DNA from: Bacillus sp. S/N-304-OC-R1
Lineage (GTDB): Bacteria; Bacillota; Bacilli; Bacillales; Cytobacillaceae
Assembly (NCBI RefSeq): GCF_019749375.1
Contig: NZ_JACWFE010000021.1
Coordinates: forward strand, 62,001-126,000
Direction of reading: 5' to 3'
Length of the DNA: 64,000 bases
Shown here: positions 25,895 to 35,064 of the stretch, one piece after another
Position numbering within the stretch: the first letter of the stretch is position 1
Layout: every line of letters begins with the position of its first letter
The notes under the pieces: model-generated
Database searches by the model: none
Seen by the model: only the letters and a program-made list of their open reading frames with translations
Told to the model about the DNA's origin: nothing
Translations under genes and position numbers: made by a program

Positions 25895-27034
25895 CTACAA
25901 ATTTAATGGAACCTGAATAGTGACAATGGTCCCTTTTCCAAGAACAGAATCAATGGAAAGCTGCCCTTCTAGCAACTCAACCCGTTCTCTCATACCCATG
26001 ATGCCAAATGAATTATTTTTCTTTTCTTGCATGTCAAAGCCTTTTCCATCGTCTTTAATGACAACCGTTATTCTGGAACAGTTGATTTCAAGCCTAACTG
26101 TGATGAGATTGGCATTAGCATGCTTTAATGCATTTTGCACAGACTCCTGAATAAGGCGGAAAAGAGCGACTTCATATTGAGCAGGCAGACGCTGCTCTTC
26201 TTTAATAACAGAATAATCAATTCGAATGGTCTTATGATATTCTTCGATCGTTCCTAAGTATTTTTTGAGGGTAGGTACTAAGCCTAGATCGTCAAGTGCC
26301 ATCGGACGCAGGTCATAAATAATCCGGCGAACCTCATACAGCGCATTGCGGACCATTTTCTTAAGATCCCTAATTTCTCCTATCGCTGCAGGTCCCCCCT
26401 GCTCCTTATACACCCGTTCAATTAAATCTGAGCGCATCATCACATTCGCCATCATCTGTGCGGGACCATCATGAATTTCACGCGACAGGCGCTTGCGTTC
26501 TTCTTCTTGGGCTTCAATGATCTTCAAGCCGAACTCCTGCTTGAGCTTGGCATTTTCAAGCATTTCGCCAACCTGCCTCAGATCGCTCGTTAAATAATTC
26601 ATGACGACTGAAATTTGCGAAATGAGATGCTCAGCACGTTCAATTGTTTCATTTAAGCCGACAAGCCTTCGTTCAATATCATCCCGCCTGTCCCGAAGCT
26701 GCCTCTCTAACTGCTGATTCATGGAATAGTCCATTTGCAGGCGGTGGGCCCTCTCATAGGCCTCCCGCACCTCAGCCTCCGAGTAATCCTTAAAGTGCTT
26801 ACTAACCTCAGAAAGCTTCTTTCTAGCAAAACGGGTCTGCGCCTCCAGCTTGTCCCCTTCATCGATAGACTTCTTAACTAGCACCTTCACTTCTTTAAGC
26901 TCATCTGCTAATGACAGATGCTCTTTCCGGCATTGCTCACCAATTCGAAACACTTCATCCTTACTGGCTCCGACGGTTTCAACCATTTTTTCTAAAATCA
27001 TATCAAGAGTATTCGTGTCAAATTTCTTCGTCAT
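25895..27034 (-). CDS. degS: sensor histidine kinase DegS
   Basis: This 379-aa cytoplasmic kinase has an N-terminal coiled-coil sensor region (residues 1-170, ARKKLSEVSKHFKDYSEAEVREAYERAH), the HisKA_3 dimerisation box EEERKRLSREIHDGPAQMMANVMMR with the phospho-accepting His, and a HATPase domain (LIQESVQNALKHANA, IKDDGKGFD, SFGIMGMRERVELLEGQL). It lacks membrane segments, as usual for DegS. ATG 27034 has GGAGG upstream; an in-frame start at 27058 adds eight residues. It phosphorylates and dephosphorylates DegU. Confidence 0.97.
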   Translation of the reverse strand: MTKKFDTNTLDMILEKMVETVGASKDEVFRIGEQCRKEHLSLADELKEVKVLVKKSIDEGDKLEAQTRFARKKLSEVSKHFKDYSEAEVREAYERAHRLQMDYSMNQQLERQLRDRRDDIERRLVGLNETIERAEHLISQISVVMNYLTSDLRQVGEMLENAKLKQEFGLKIIEAQEEERKRLSREIHDGPAQMMANVMMRSDLIERVYKEQGGPAAIGEIRDLKKMVRNALYEVRRIIYDLRPMALDDLGLVPTLKKYLGTIEEYHKTIRIDYSVIKEEQRLPAQYEVALFRLIQESVQNALKHANANLITVRLEINCSRITVVIKDDGKGFDMQEKKNNSFGIMGMRERVELLEGQLSIDSVLGKGTIVTIQVPLNL

Positions 27035-27627
27035 AAGATTCCTCCAATGATTAGACACCTAAAAATTCCCAAATGTGAAATCAAATCAGATTCACTAGGC
27101 TCTAACTCAATTTGGCGGCAAGCAAGGCTTCCTGCACATACAAATGTTCTTTGTTTTGCCTTACAGGGGGCAGAAAAGTCTAATTCCTGGACCTCTCTTT
27201 ATAAAAATAATAGCCCTTCACCTATACTCATTATATTAGCTTTATTTAATAAGAGATACTATCATTCTTGCCATTAAAATATACCAATTGGAACAAAATT
27301 CGGTAAAAAGACTCATGCTTGAGTTTTTTCTCTGTGTCTTATATCCTAGTATAATGACTCTACTTGTATACAAATCCTAAATTCATTCTTCTATATTTAG
27401 TATTTATTAGCTCACGATACATATGATGGATTTCCACTACAAAGATAGTGTTATTATATCATGGCCCCAAATACGCAATATTAAAATTACATTACAAAAC
27501 GTGGGGTATTTTTCATTTTAATTATATTTTGGAATTAGATGTTACTTTTCCCTTTTTCATTGATGTTTCGATTCGTGTCGAATTATAATGAAGAAAGGTG
27601 AATTAGAACAGAAAGGAGCGGTTTCTA
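27035..27627. other. divergent intergenic region between degS and yvyE
   Basis: About 590 bp without a credible gene. It should carry the degS promoter (a TATAAT-like -10 reads on the minus strand at 27230-27235, without a clear -35) and the yvyE promoter. I see no RNA gene or repeat. Confidence 0.5.
27560..27589 (+). promoter_or_regulatory. sigma-A promoter of yvyE
   Basis: TTGATG (27560-27565), an 18-nt spacer and TATAAT (27584-27589) lie about 40 bp before the yvyE start. Confidence 0.6.
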
Positions 27628-28266
27628 ATGCTGCCCCGTTACTATACAGTTAAAGGCTACGGTGAACACGAAATTGTCATTCAGAAATCTCGCTTCATTG
27701 CTTACGTGACAAGAGCTGAGACCGAAGCGGAAGCTCAGGACTTTATTGGTCAAATTAAGAAAAAACACTGGGACGCAACTCATAACTGCTCAGCCTATAT
27801 GATTGGCGAAAACGATCAAATTCAAAAGGCAAATGACGATGGAGAACCTAGCGGCACAGCAGGTGTTCCTATTCTTGAAGTACTGAAGAAGAAACATTTA
27901 AAAGATACAGTAGTCGTCATTACCCGCTACTTCGGCGGCATTAAGCTTGGTGCTGGCGGTCTCATCCGCGCATACGGCAAAGCTACCTCCGAAGGCATTG
28001 ATGCAACGGGCATTGTCGAACGGAAATTAATGAGAGTCATGCACACGAAAGTAGACTACACATGGCTTGGAAAGCTCGAAAATGAACTGCGCTCCTCCGT
28101 ATACACGATTAAGGACATTCATTATCTCGATAATGTAGAATTTGAAACTTTTGTTGAAGAAGAGCAAACCGAGAATTTTATTAACTGGATGGTTGAGTTG
28201 ACGAATGGCCAAGGGGTTATTTCAAAAGGTGACCAGCTTTATTTGGAGGAAGTAGTGGGAAAATAA
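27628..28266 (+). CDS. yvyE: YvyE/YigZ family protein (IMPACT fold)
   Basis: This 212-aa protein has the IMPACT/YigZ features: KSRFIAYVTRAETEAEAQDFIGQIKKKHWDATHNCSAYMIG, then DDGEPSGTAGVPILEVLKKK and VVITRYFGGIKLGAGGLIRAYGKATSEGI. The C-terminal part is a ferredoxin-like domain. The family is linked to ribosome or nucleic-acid binding; its exact role is unknown. AAAGGAG precedes the ATG. It is divergent from degS and followed by an LCP ligase, as in B. subtilis (yvyE next to lytR/tagU). Confidence 0.93.
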   Translation: MLPRYYTVKGYGEHEIVIQKSRFIAYVTRAETEAEAQDFIGQIKKKHWDATHNCSAYMIGENDQIQKANDDGEPSGTAGVPILEVLKKKHLKDTVVVITRYFGGIKLGAGGLIRAYGKATSEGIDATGIVERKLMRVMHTKVDYTWLGKLENELRSSVYTIKDIHYLDNVEFETFVEEEQTENFINWMVELTNGQGVISKGDQLYLEEVVGK

Positions 28267-28368
28267 TTATATTTACGATTGCATATAATTTCGGTAAAAT
28301 TAACTATTGTTCCATCGTGTTTTTTAAAATTCAAAAAATTACTATATTATGATAAAAGTGGGGATAGA

Positions 28369-29403
28369 ATGTCTAAATCTAGGTCTAATAGGAGAAAGGG
28401 CAAGAAAAAGCGCATTTGGCGTAACACTGTTCTCTTTTTTCTGCTCCTCATAATAGGCGGCGGATCCTATTTTGTTTTTAATTTATTTTACCAAGCGAAA
28501 TTAGCCAGTGACAATATTTATCAGGAAATTGATCGCGATAAAATTAAAAATCATCGGACAGAAGACGTTAAGATTACTAAGGATGCTTTTAATATCTTAC
28601 TATTAGGGATAGACGAACAAGGTGGCGGGAAGAGATCGGACGTACTCATGCTTGTAACCGTCAATCCTCAAACCGAGGAAGTTTCCATGCTTAGCATCCC
28701 TCGGGACACAAGAACAATGGTTCCTTCAGCTGGTTTTAAAACCAAAATTACTGAGTCCTATAGCTATGGCGGTGTAGAATCTACTATTGATACCATTAAT
28801 CAATTATTGGATGTGCCCATTGATTACTATATCACCACAAATTTCGAAGGATTCGAAGACATCGTAAACACGCTTGGCGGCGTTCAAGTAAATGTTCCTT
28901 TTACATTTAAAGCTCAATTAACTGGAAGCTTAAAATGGAAAACGTTTTATGAAGGAAAGATGGATTTAAACGGAAACGAGGCGTTAGCTTACGTTCGAAT
29001 GAGAAAAAAGGATCCACAAGGTGATAAGGGACGTAATGAAAGACAAAAAGAAGTAATAAAAGCGATTATCGATAAAGGTACTTCTTTCGGATCTATTACA
29101 AAAATTGATGATATTCTCGGTGATTTAGGTGAGAATGTGAAAACGAACATTCCCCCATCTAAGTTTGCGAGTTTTGTAAAGTTGTATTCAAAGCTAAAAA
29201 ACACAGAAATTCAGAACCTAGCTTTAAAAGGCTATGACCAAACAATAAATGGTATTTATTACTATATACCGGAAGATGAATCTATTAAAGAAATAAGCAC
29301 CATTTTAAACAACTCATTAAACAATATATCTTCTAACAATATAACCGATAATCAATCATCGGATTCTAATGCGTCTGAACAAGCTTCAGGTGAAAAATAC
29401 TAG
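28369..29403 (+). CDS. LCP-family (LytR-CpsA-Psr) wall polymer ligase, TagU-like
   Basis: This 344-aa protein has a basic N-terminus, one membrane segment (TVLFFLLLIIGGGSYFVFNLFY) and an extracellular LCP domain: FNILLLGIDEQGGGKRSDVLMLVTVNPQTEEVSMLSIPRDTR, GGVESTIDTINQLLDVPIDYYITTNFEGFEDIVNTLGGVQV, and AYVRMRKKDPQGDKGRNERQKEV. LCP enzymes attach undecaprenyl-linked polymers (teichoic acid, capsule, secondary wall polymer) to peptidoglycan. ATG 28369 was chosen because GTGGGGATAG lies before it and a basic-hydrophobic signal follows; an upstream TTG frame is unsupported. A polysaccharide locus with tagO lies nearby. Confidence 0.93.
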   Translation: MSKSRSNRRKGKKKRIWRNTVLFFLLLIIGGGSYFVFNLFYQAKLASDNIYQEIDRDKIKNHRTEDVKITKDAFNILLLGIDEQGGGKRSDVLMLVTVNPQTEEVSMLSIPRDTRTMVPSAGFKTKITESYSYGGVESTIDTINQLLDVPIDYYITTNFEGFEDIVNTLGGVQVNVPFTFKAQLTGSLKWKTFYEGKMDLNGNEALAYVRMRKKDPQGDKGRNERQKEVIKAIIDKGTSFGSITKIDDILGDLGENVKTNIPPSKFASFVKLYSKLKNTEIQNLALKGYDQTINGIYYYIPEDESIKEISTILNNSLNNISSNNITDNQSSDSNASEQASGEKY

Positions 29404-29436
29404 TTTTCTTTTTTTAACAGATTATGATCTTGATAG

Positions 29437-29467
29437 GGCTGCCAGCAATGGCGGCTTTTTTATTTTT
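29437..29467 (+). terminator. terminator of the LCP gene
   Basis: GCTGCCA and TGGCGGC form a stem with a short GCAA loop, followed by six T residues and an AT-rich tail. Confidence 0.9.
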
Positions 29468-29629
29468 AACACTCCAAAGGTTACTAGAACCTTCATCTTA
29501 ACCCGCGGAATCTGCCTGAAATCTATTAAATCTCCTCCAAAACATTCCATATTATCTCATTATTACTCTCCACTATTTTCCTCCTTACAATTTTTCCTAA
29601 TCATAAATGCCTATATTTGCTTTTTCGGG

Positions 29630-29658
29630 TTGGAACATTAGACAAAATTCGCTAGAAT
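29630..29658 (+). promoter_or_regulatory. sigma-A-like promoter of the SH3b amidase
   Basis: TTGGAA (29630-29635), a 17-nt spacer and TAGAAT (29653-29658) lie about 45 bp before the start. A second TATAAT at 29673-29678 lacks a clear -35. Confidence 0.5.
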
Positions 29659-29701
29659 AAGATAGAAAACAATATAATATTTGTCGACGGAGGGAAAAAC
29701 T

Positions 29702-31993
29702 TTGAAAAAATTGATTGCTTCTTCTGTTCTTGCTACTGCTGCTTTATTTCCTGCCCTCGTACAAGCTGAGAACCTGACTACTCCGACCAACATGTTTACC
29801 GACCAAAATGTTGAGATAAGAAAAGGCGCAACCACTGCCTATCCTGTTATAACATCTCTTCCGATAGGAAAAAACGTAACCGTTATTGATGAATTTACAA
29901 ACTCAACAGGAGAAACATGGTATAGAGTAGATTTAGGTAGCAAACAAGGATGGGGATTAGCTAGCAATTTTACAGCTAAGCAAAGCAGCCAGACTTCATT
30001 ACAAGCAGGAAGCCAAGCAACGATAACAGAGGACCAAGTAAATGTTAGAAAAGGGGCAACCACCTCTTATTCAGTCGTAGCCAAACTAGCAAAAGGAACA
30101 AAAGTTAAGATTATTGATACCTATACAAATAGTAACAGCGAACTATGGTATCGAATCGAAACTGGATCTGTAAAAGGATGGGTCATACAAAATTACTTGA
30201 CGCCGGTAAGCGATTCAAAGCCTGCCCCACCTGTTACAGAAAGTAAACTTATTCAGTCAGATAAAACTGCCGTTAGAAAAGGGGCCACTAGTTCCTACAG
30301 CATTGTTACATATGTAAATAAAAACCAAAAGGTTACGATCATAGACACTTTTAAAAATGCTGCGGGCGAAACATGGTATCGGGCAGACCTAGGAACAATT
30401 AGGGGATGGATTCACGAGGATGCATTTAAACCTGCTGCAAACCTGCCAAGTCCCCCTGATACTGAAACAACTCCTGACACACCAGCACTTCCGGAGATTG
30501 GCAGCTATGTTTACAGTCAACAGAACGGGTTAGACGTTAGGAAAGGTGCTACTGAATCTTATTTATCTGTAACAAAGCTTTCACTAAACCAAAAAGTAAA
30601 AATAATTGATACCTTTACTAATGCAAATGGTGCAGTGTGGTTACGAGTGGAAGTGACTCCAACATTAGTGGGCTGGATCCCAGCAAATTCCATTAATACA
30701 ACGGAGGCACTGAACCTTGATTTATATGTTAGTGTGGCGGTTGCGAATTTACGAACAGGTCCTTCCACAGATGAATCTGTCATTGATCAAGCAACAAAAG
30801 GAACTCTATTAAAAGCAATAGGTAAAGAATATGATGCTAATGGAGATCTTTGGTATAAAGCGATTAACAGCTCCAATCAAACTGTTTGGGTCCATGAATC
30901 AGTCGTTTCTACTCAGCCCTCTTTTAGTATTGGAACAACTCTAATTGTTAACACTACCAGTATTAATTTATACTCAGGAGCTTCCACACAATATAAAGTC
31001 AAAGAAGTTCTTAAAAAGAATAGTAAAATCACTATTGTAGGTGAATTTACAAATTCTCTTGGCCAGCAATGGCTGCAAGTTAAGAGTGCAGCAGGGAATA
31101 CAGGCTGGATTCAAGGCACATATATTGATTCCCTTCAACTAATTGATAAGAAGCTTCTTTCTCCTGAAGTGACAAGCTTAGAAGGAGATCAATACTTAAA
31201 TTGGAAAAAATCAAGTAAATTTTCTATCTCCTACTCTACTTTATCTTCCAACCGATTAAAGCTGACTGGAGGATTAACTGGAGTAGATCTGCCAAAAGAT
31301 AAAATTACCGGGATTCAGTCGATTGAAACGATTGCTTCTGGAAGTGAACAATCTATTATTATTACTTTTGAACCGGGATACACTTTTACATTAAGAAATT
31401 ATAATGACAAGCTATCGATCAAGATCGTACCATTTGGGTTGCTAGGCAAGCATATTATTGTGGATGCCGGGCATGGAGGCAAGGATACAGGTGCAATTGG
31501 TGCTACTGGCTTAAGAGAAAAAGAAGTGACTTTAGGGACCGCCTTATTACTTAAAGAACAACTAGAAGCATATGGAGCCATTGTGACTTTAACCCGTAGC
31601 ACGGATATCTTTTTAGAACTTTCTGAGAGAACAGCTATTGCCAACAAGTCCCACGCAGATGCGTTTATCAGTATTCATAGCGATTCTGCTTCGGCAACAG
31701 CTAAAGGAACAACTACCTACTATAATTCAACTGTTAATTATAATGGTCCACGGAGTAAAACCCTAGGAGATGCTGTTCAGAAGAATATGATCTCTTCAAT
31801 GAACACATATAACAGAGGGGTTAAGGAACAAGAATTCTATGTAAATCGTATGAATGAGCTTCCAAGTGTTCTAGTTGAATTAGCGTACCTATCGAATAAA
31901 CAAGAGGAAGCACTGTTAAAAACTACCGAATTCCGTAAAAAAGCAGCTATTGGAATCGCAAAAGGGTTAGAGGAATACTTTAACAACTTCTAA
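29702..31993 (+). CDS. N-acetylmuramoyl-L-alanine amidase with six SH3b domains
   Basis: This 763-aa secreted wall hydrolase starts at TTG 29702 with GGAGGG upstream and has a signal peptide (KKLIASSVLATAALFPALVQA). Six bacterial SH3 domains follow (about residues 30-480), each with the pattern VRKGATxSYxVVxxLxKGxKVxIIDxFTNxxGExWYRVxxGxxxGWI. An AMIN-like beta domain comes next (about 490-580), then a C-terminal Amidase_3 domain with zinc ligands in HIIVDAGHGGKDTGAIG, REKEV and SIHSDSA, and catalytic Glu in VLVELAYLSNKQEE. It cleaves the amide bond between MurNAc and L-Ala. It is followed by a terminator, then a small SH3b protein and a LytB-like protein, echoing the B. subtilis lytABC set in content but not order. 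Confidence 0.95.
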   Translation: MKKLIASSVLATAALFPALVQAENLTTPTNMFTDQNVEIRKGATTAYPVITSLPIGKNVTVIDEFTNSTGETWYRVDLGSKQGWGLASNFTAKQSSQTSLQAGSQATITEDQVNVRKGATTSYSVVAKLAKGTKVKIIDTYTNSNSELWYRIETGSVKGWVIQNYLTPVSDSKPAPPVTESKLIQSDKTAVRKGATSSYSIVTYVNKNQKVTIIDTFKNAAGETWYRADLGTIRGWIHEDAFKPAANLPSPPDTETTPDTPALPEIGSYVYSQQNGLDVRKGATESYLSVTKLSLNQKVKIIDTFTNANGAVWLRVEVTPTLVGWIPANSINTTEALNLDLYVSVAVANLRTGPSTDESVIDQATKGTLLKAIGKEYDANGDLWYKAINSSNQTVWVHESVVSTQPSFSIGTTLIVNTTSINLYSGASTQYKVKEVLKKNSKITIVGEFTNSLGQQWLQVKSAAGNTGWIQGTYIDSLQLIDKKLLSPEVTSLEGDQYLNWKKSSKFSISYSTLSSNRLKLTGGLTGVDLPKDKITGIQSIETIASGSEQSIIITFEPGYTFTLRNYNDKLSIKIVPFGLLGKHIIVDAGHGGKDTGAIGATGLREKEVTLGTALLLKEQLEAYGAIVTLTRSTDIFLELSERTAIANKSHADAFISIHSDSASATAKGTTTYYNSTVNYNGPRSKTLGDAVQKNMISSMNTYNRGVKEQEFYVNRMNELPSVLVELAYLSNKQEEALLKTTEFRKKAAIGIAKGLEEYFNNF

Positions 31994-32053
31994 AATCTTG
32001 TAACCTATTTCCTGACAAAGGGAATTATGTTAATCTACTATATGTAAAATGAA

Positions 32054-32087
32054 TTTGGGTATTTCTTTAAAAATACCCAATTTTTTT
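32054..32087 (+). terminator. terminator of the SH3b amidase
   Basis: TTGGGTATTT and AAAATACCCAA form a 10-bp stem followed by seven T residues. Confidence 0.9.
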
Positions 32088-32114
32088 CGTATAAACTACA
32101 TAGGGGGAAAAAAA

Positions 32115-32831
32115 ATGAACCGATCTAAAAACATAATCGTTGCTGGAGCATTGACACTTAGCATTGGAGCGGGCGCTATTTTGGCAACTCCCCAGGCTAT
32201 GAAAGCTTCTAGCAATGTTGTATTAGCAAGTGTTGATTGGGTTACATCCCAATTAAATCCAATGAAAACAAAATTAACGGAATTAGAGAATAAGATTAAT
32301 TCACAGCAGCAAGAGATTAATAGTCTTAAAACACAATTATCTCAAGTAGGCACAAACCCAGTAACACCACCGCCTACAACAACAGAGCCACCAGCAACTG
32401 GAGACCTGCCATCCACTGTATATGCGGCTAATGCAACGGTAAATATTCACTCAGGAGCAACAAAGGATTACAAGGTCATTGCTACTCAAACAAAAGGAAC
32501 GTCTCTAAAAGTTATTGATAAATTTAATTCAGCTACCGGCCTATGGTATCGTGTTGAACTTTCAGCTACGTTAAAAGGATGGGTGTTCTCTAACGAAGTA
32601 TCTGTAACAAAGCCTAGCACGAGTGGCCCAACACAAGTCGTAACGACTGGTGAGGTTTATTTACGTAAAGGGGCTACGACAAGTTATGCTGTTCTTCAAA
32701 CTCTGCCAAAGGGAACAACGCTGAAGTATATTTCAACATTTACTAATACAAAAGGCGAAATTTGGTACAATGCTGAAACTTCTGCTGGAGTTAAAGGTTG
32801 GATATCCGGGACTCTTAGCGAGGTGAAATAA
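32115..32831 (+). CDS. secreted SH3b protein with N-terminal coiled coil
   Basis: This 238-aa protein starts at ATG 32115 behind AGGGGGAA. It has a signal-like N-terminus (IIVAGALTLSIGAGAILATPQA), a coiled coil (MKTKLTELENKINSQQQEINSLKTQLSQ), a Pro/Thr linker (PPPTTTEPP), and two SH3b domains (about residues 105-165 and 175-238). No enzyme domain is present. It ends 1 bp before the SpoIID/LytB-like gene starts, so the two are probably co-translated and may work as wall-binding partner and amidase modifier. The SH3b repeats resemble those of the amidase upstream. Confidence 0.88.
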   Translation: MNRSKNIIVAGALTLSIGAGAILATPQAMKASSNVVLASVDWVTSQLNPMKTKLTELENKINSQQQEINSLKTQLSQVGTNPVTPPPTTTEPPATGDLPSTVYAANATVNIHSGATKDYKVIATQTKGTSLKVIDKFNSATGLWYRVELSATLKGWVFSNEVSVTKPSTSGPTQVVTTGEVYLRKGATTSYAVLQTLPKGTTLKYISTFTNTKGEIWYNAETSAGVKGWISGTLSEVK

Positions 32832-32832
32832 A

Positions 32833-34161
32833 TTGAAAAAATTCACTGCGATTCTTGCTAGTTTATTGATCCTACTTGTCTATCTTCCGACTAACTCTAA
32901 AGCAGCAGATCTAGTCAGCTATCCCCAAGAAGTAAATGTCTCTGTTCATTTAGCGGCAAGTGTAACAATGACTGTGAATGGAAACTATCAATTAAGCAAC
33001 AGAGATTCTGGGGAAATAACCGATATCCCTCAAGGAACGGTTCTAACAGTAAAAAAGGATAATACAAATGTTAACGTTTCTTTCAGCGGGAAAAGCCTAA
33101 ATGCGGTAAAAGGCTTTGATTTACAAGAGAAAATAAACTCAAGCACCTCTCTAGTAAGAGTCAGCAATGGCATCACTTACAGAGGAAGCTTCTTCTTAAA
33201 ACCAAATGGAAGTAAAATTGAGATTATTAATTTTCTAGATATGGAGGATTATCTAAAAGGTGTGGTTCCTAGTGAAATGCCTGCCTCCTTTCATAAAGAA
33301 GCCCTAAAAGCCCAAGCCATTTCTGCAAGAAGCTATGCGGCGAATACGATGATGCTGACAAGCACCGCTGCGAGCCAAGTCTATCGTGGTTATACAGGTG
33401 AAGATCCTAGAACGAATGCAGCTATTAAAGAAACTGAAGGCTTACTTGTTAAATATAACGGCAAGCCGATTCAAACATTCTTCTTTTCTACGAGCGGCGG
33501 CAGAACAGCCAATGTAGGAGATGTGTGGAATTCGAAGCAAGAAAACTTTCCGTATCTTGTTTCAGTAGAGGACCCATATGAGTCGTCTCCGTATAGTAAT
33601 TGGACTGAAACATTCTCTGCTGAGACACTGCTTAAATCATTTGGTTTCACTGATTTATCTGCACAAATCTATGATGTCATATTAAATAAATCTGGGGCAA
33701 ACGGAGAAGTAAAAGGGGTTACCTTAAAAACATCTGCTGGCGACAAAACGGTTACTGGCAATGAGTCCGTTATTCGCGACCTTTTCCCTATCAACAATCC
33801 TTTGCTATACAATAAACTACAATCCAATTGGTTTGACATCCAGCTTAATGGATCTGTTTCACAAGAACTCTCCGTTCAAACAGACAGCGGCACTTCTACC
33901 ATTGGAGATATGAAGGGACAAAAAGTACTAACAGCAAGTGGAGAAGTTACATTAACCGATTCTAACGTTTCTATTCAAACAGCAAACGGTGTCATCACAA
34001 ATGAAGGCACTGGAAACATTACGTCTGTGACTCTTAACGGAAAAGGCTGGGGCCACCGTATCGGCATGAGCCAATATGGAGCAAAAGGCTTAGCTGAAAG
34101 AGGCTGGACAGCTGAACAAATTATTACTCACTACTTCCAAGGAACAACTGTTTCTAAGTAA
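32833..34161 (+). CDS. SpoIID/LytB domain protein, amidase modifier-like
   Basis: This 442-aa secreted protein starts at TTG with GAGGTGA upstream and has a signal peptide (KKFTAILASLLILLVYLPTNSKA). The SpoIID domain covers about residues 100-330, with FLDMEDYLKGVVPSEMPASFHKEALKAQAISARSYA and FFFSTSGGRTANV; the C-terminal KGWGHRIGMSQYGAKGLAERGWTAEQIITHYFQG is diagnostic. SpoIID proteins are lytic transglycosylase-like or stimulate amidases such as LytC. It lies beside a SH3b amidase, supporting that partnership. The exact gene equivalence to B. subtilis lytB is unproven. Confidence 0.92.
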   Translation: MKKFTAILASLLILLVYLPTNSKAADLVSYPQEVNVSVHLAASVTMTVNGNYQLSNRDSGEITDIPQGTVLTVKKDNTNVNVSFSGKSLNAVKGFDLQEKINSSTSLVRVSNGITYRGSFFLKPNGSKIEIINFLDMEDYLKGVVPSEMPASFHKEALKAQAISARSYAANTMMLTSTAASQVYRGYTGEDPRTNAAIKETEGLLVKYNGKPIQTFFFSTSGGRTANVGDVWNSKQENFPYLVSVEDPYESSPYSNWTETFSAETLLKSFGFTDLSAQIYDVILNKSGANGEVKGVTLKTSAGDKTVTGNESVIRDLFPINNPLLYNKLQSNWFDIQLNGSVSQELSVQTDSGTSTIGDMKGQKVLTASGEVTLTDSNVSIQTANGVITNEGTGNITSVTLNGKGWGHRIGMSQYGAKGLAERGWTAEQIITHYFQGTTVSK

Positions 34162-34172
34162 TACCTTCAAAG

Positions 34173-34214
34173 GTGCATCCATTAGTTAGTTTAGGCTAAT
34201 TGGATGCTCTTTTT
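34173..34214 (+). terminator. terminator of the SpoIID/LytB-like gene
   Basis: GCATCCA and TGGATGC form the stem (with an AT-rich loop that can extend the pairing), followed by TCTTTTTGG. Confidence 0.8.
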
Positions 34215-34346
34215 GGCTTTTGGAGATGAATTTTTGGTGTTGTAAGTGCTCGATTGTGGTTGAACTATATGCTCGTAATCACTTTGAACTGTTGATTGAG
34301 TTTTTGGAATGGTGAATGATGCTCAACTTTTGTCCTTTGCTTGCAG

Positions 34347-35013
34347 TCATCCAATAAACCTTTTATTGGATACAGTGGCAGCCTTCTTCCGGGCTGGCTG
34401 ATAAATTTTATTATCGGACACGGAAGCGGCTTTTCCTTCGAAGCTGGCCAATAAACCCTTTTATCGGACACAAGGGGCTACTTTTCCTTCGAAGCTGGCC
34501 AATAAATCTTTTTATCGGACACGGAAGCTACTTTTCCTTCGAAGCTGGCCAATAAACCCTTTTATCGGACACAAGGGGCTACTTTTCCTTCGAAGCTGGC
34601 CAATAAACCTTTTTATCGGACAAGGGTAGCTACTTTTCCTTCGAAGCTGGCCAATAAACCTTTTTATTGGACACGGAAGCTACTTTTCCTTCGAAGCTGG
34701 CCAATAAACCCTTTTATCGGGCACAAGGAGCTACTTTTCCTTCGAAGCTGGCCAATAAACCTTTTTATCGGACACAAGGAGCTACTTTTCCTTCGAAGCT
34801 GACCAATAAATCTTTTTATCGGACACGGGTAGCTACTTTTCCTTCGAAGCTGGCCAATGAACCTTTTTATCGGACACAGGCGACCGCTTTTACAGTCAAA
34901 GCAGTCCGATAATCCTCTTTATCGGACACGAGTAGCGACTTTTCCTTCGAAGTTGTCCAATATACCTCTTTATTGGACACGCTGCACTGCTTATACTTCA
35001 CTGCTGTCCAATA
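34347..35013. repeat. 50/51-bp tandem array with an inverted repeat in each unit (13 units)
   Basis: The landmark TTAT(C/T)GGACA recurs at 34363, 34411, 34461, 34512, 34562, 34613, 34664, 34714, 34765, 34816, 34867, 34919 and 34970. Each unit contains CCAATAAA, a 4-5-nt loop and TTTAT(C/T)GG, able to form a small hairpin, plus a conserved CTACTTTTCCTTCGAAGCTGG stretch. The array fills the gap between two converging terminators. Units near the ends are more diverged and restore a longer GTCC...GGAC palindrome. It is not a CRISPR array, because the whole unit is repeated with no unique spacers. Confidence 0.92.
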
Positions 35014-35015
35014 AA

Positions 35016-35052
35016 CAAAAAAGCAAGCAGAGCCCCTACACTCCACTTGCTT
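35016..35052 (-). terminator. terminator of the left polysaccharide operon
   Basis: On the minus strand AAGCAAG and CTTGCTT pair around a 21-nt loop, followed by six T residues; it lies 12 bp after the stop of the last glycosyltransferase. Confidence 0.7.
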
Positions 35053-35064
35053 CATCTAATAAAC

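Noticed and set aside
28279-28368. N-terminal extension of the LCP protein from a TTG
   Set aside because: No ribosome binding site, and it would put about 30 residues before the basic-hydrophobic membrane anchor.
34667-34912. A plus-strand frame encoding repeated KLANKPFYR
   Set aside because: It is an accident of a 51-bp (17-codon) tandem repeat; it has no ribosome binding site and the repeat tolerates length changes in some units.
34347-35013. Possible CRISPR array
   Set aside because: The whole 50/51-bp unit is conserved, with no unique spacers and no cas genes nearby.
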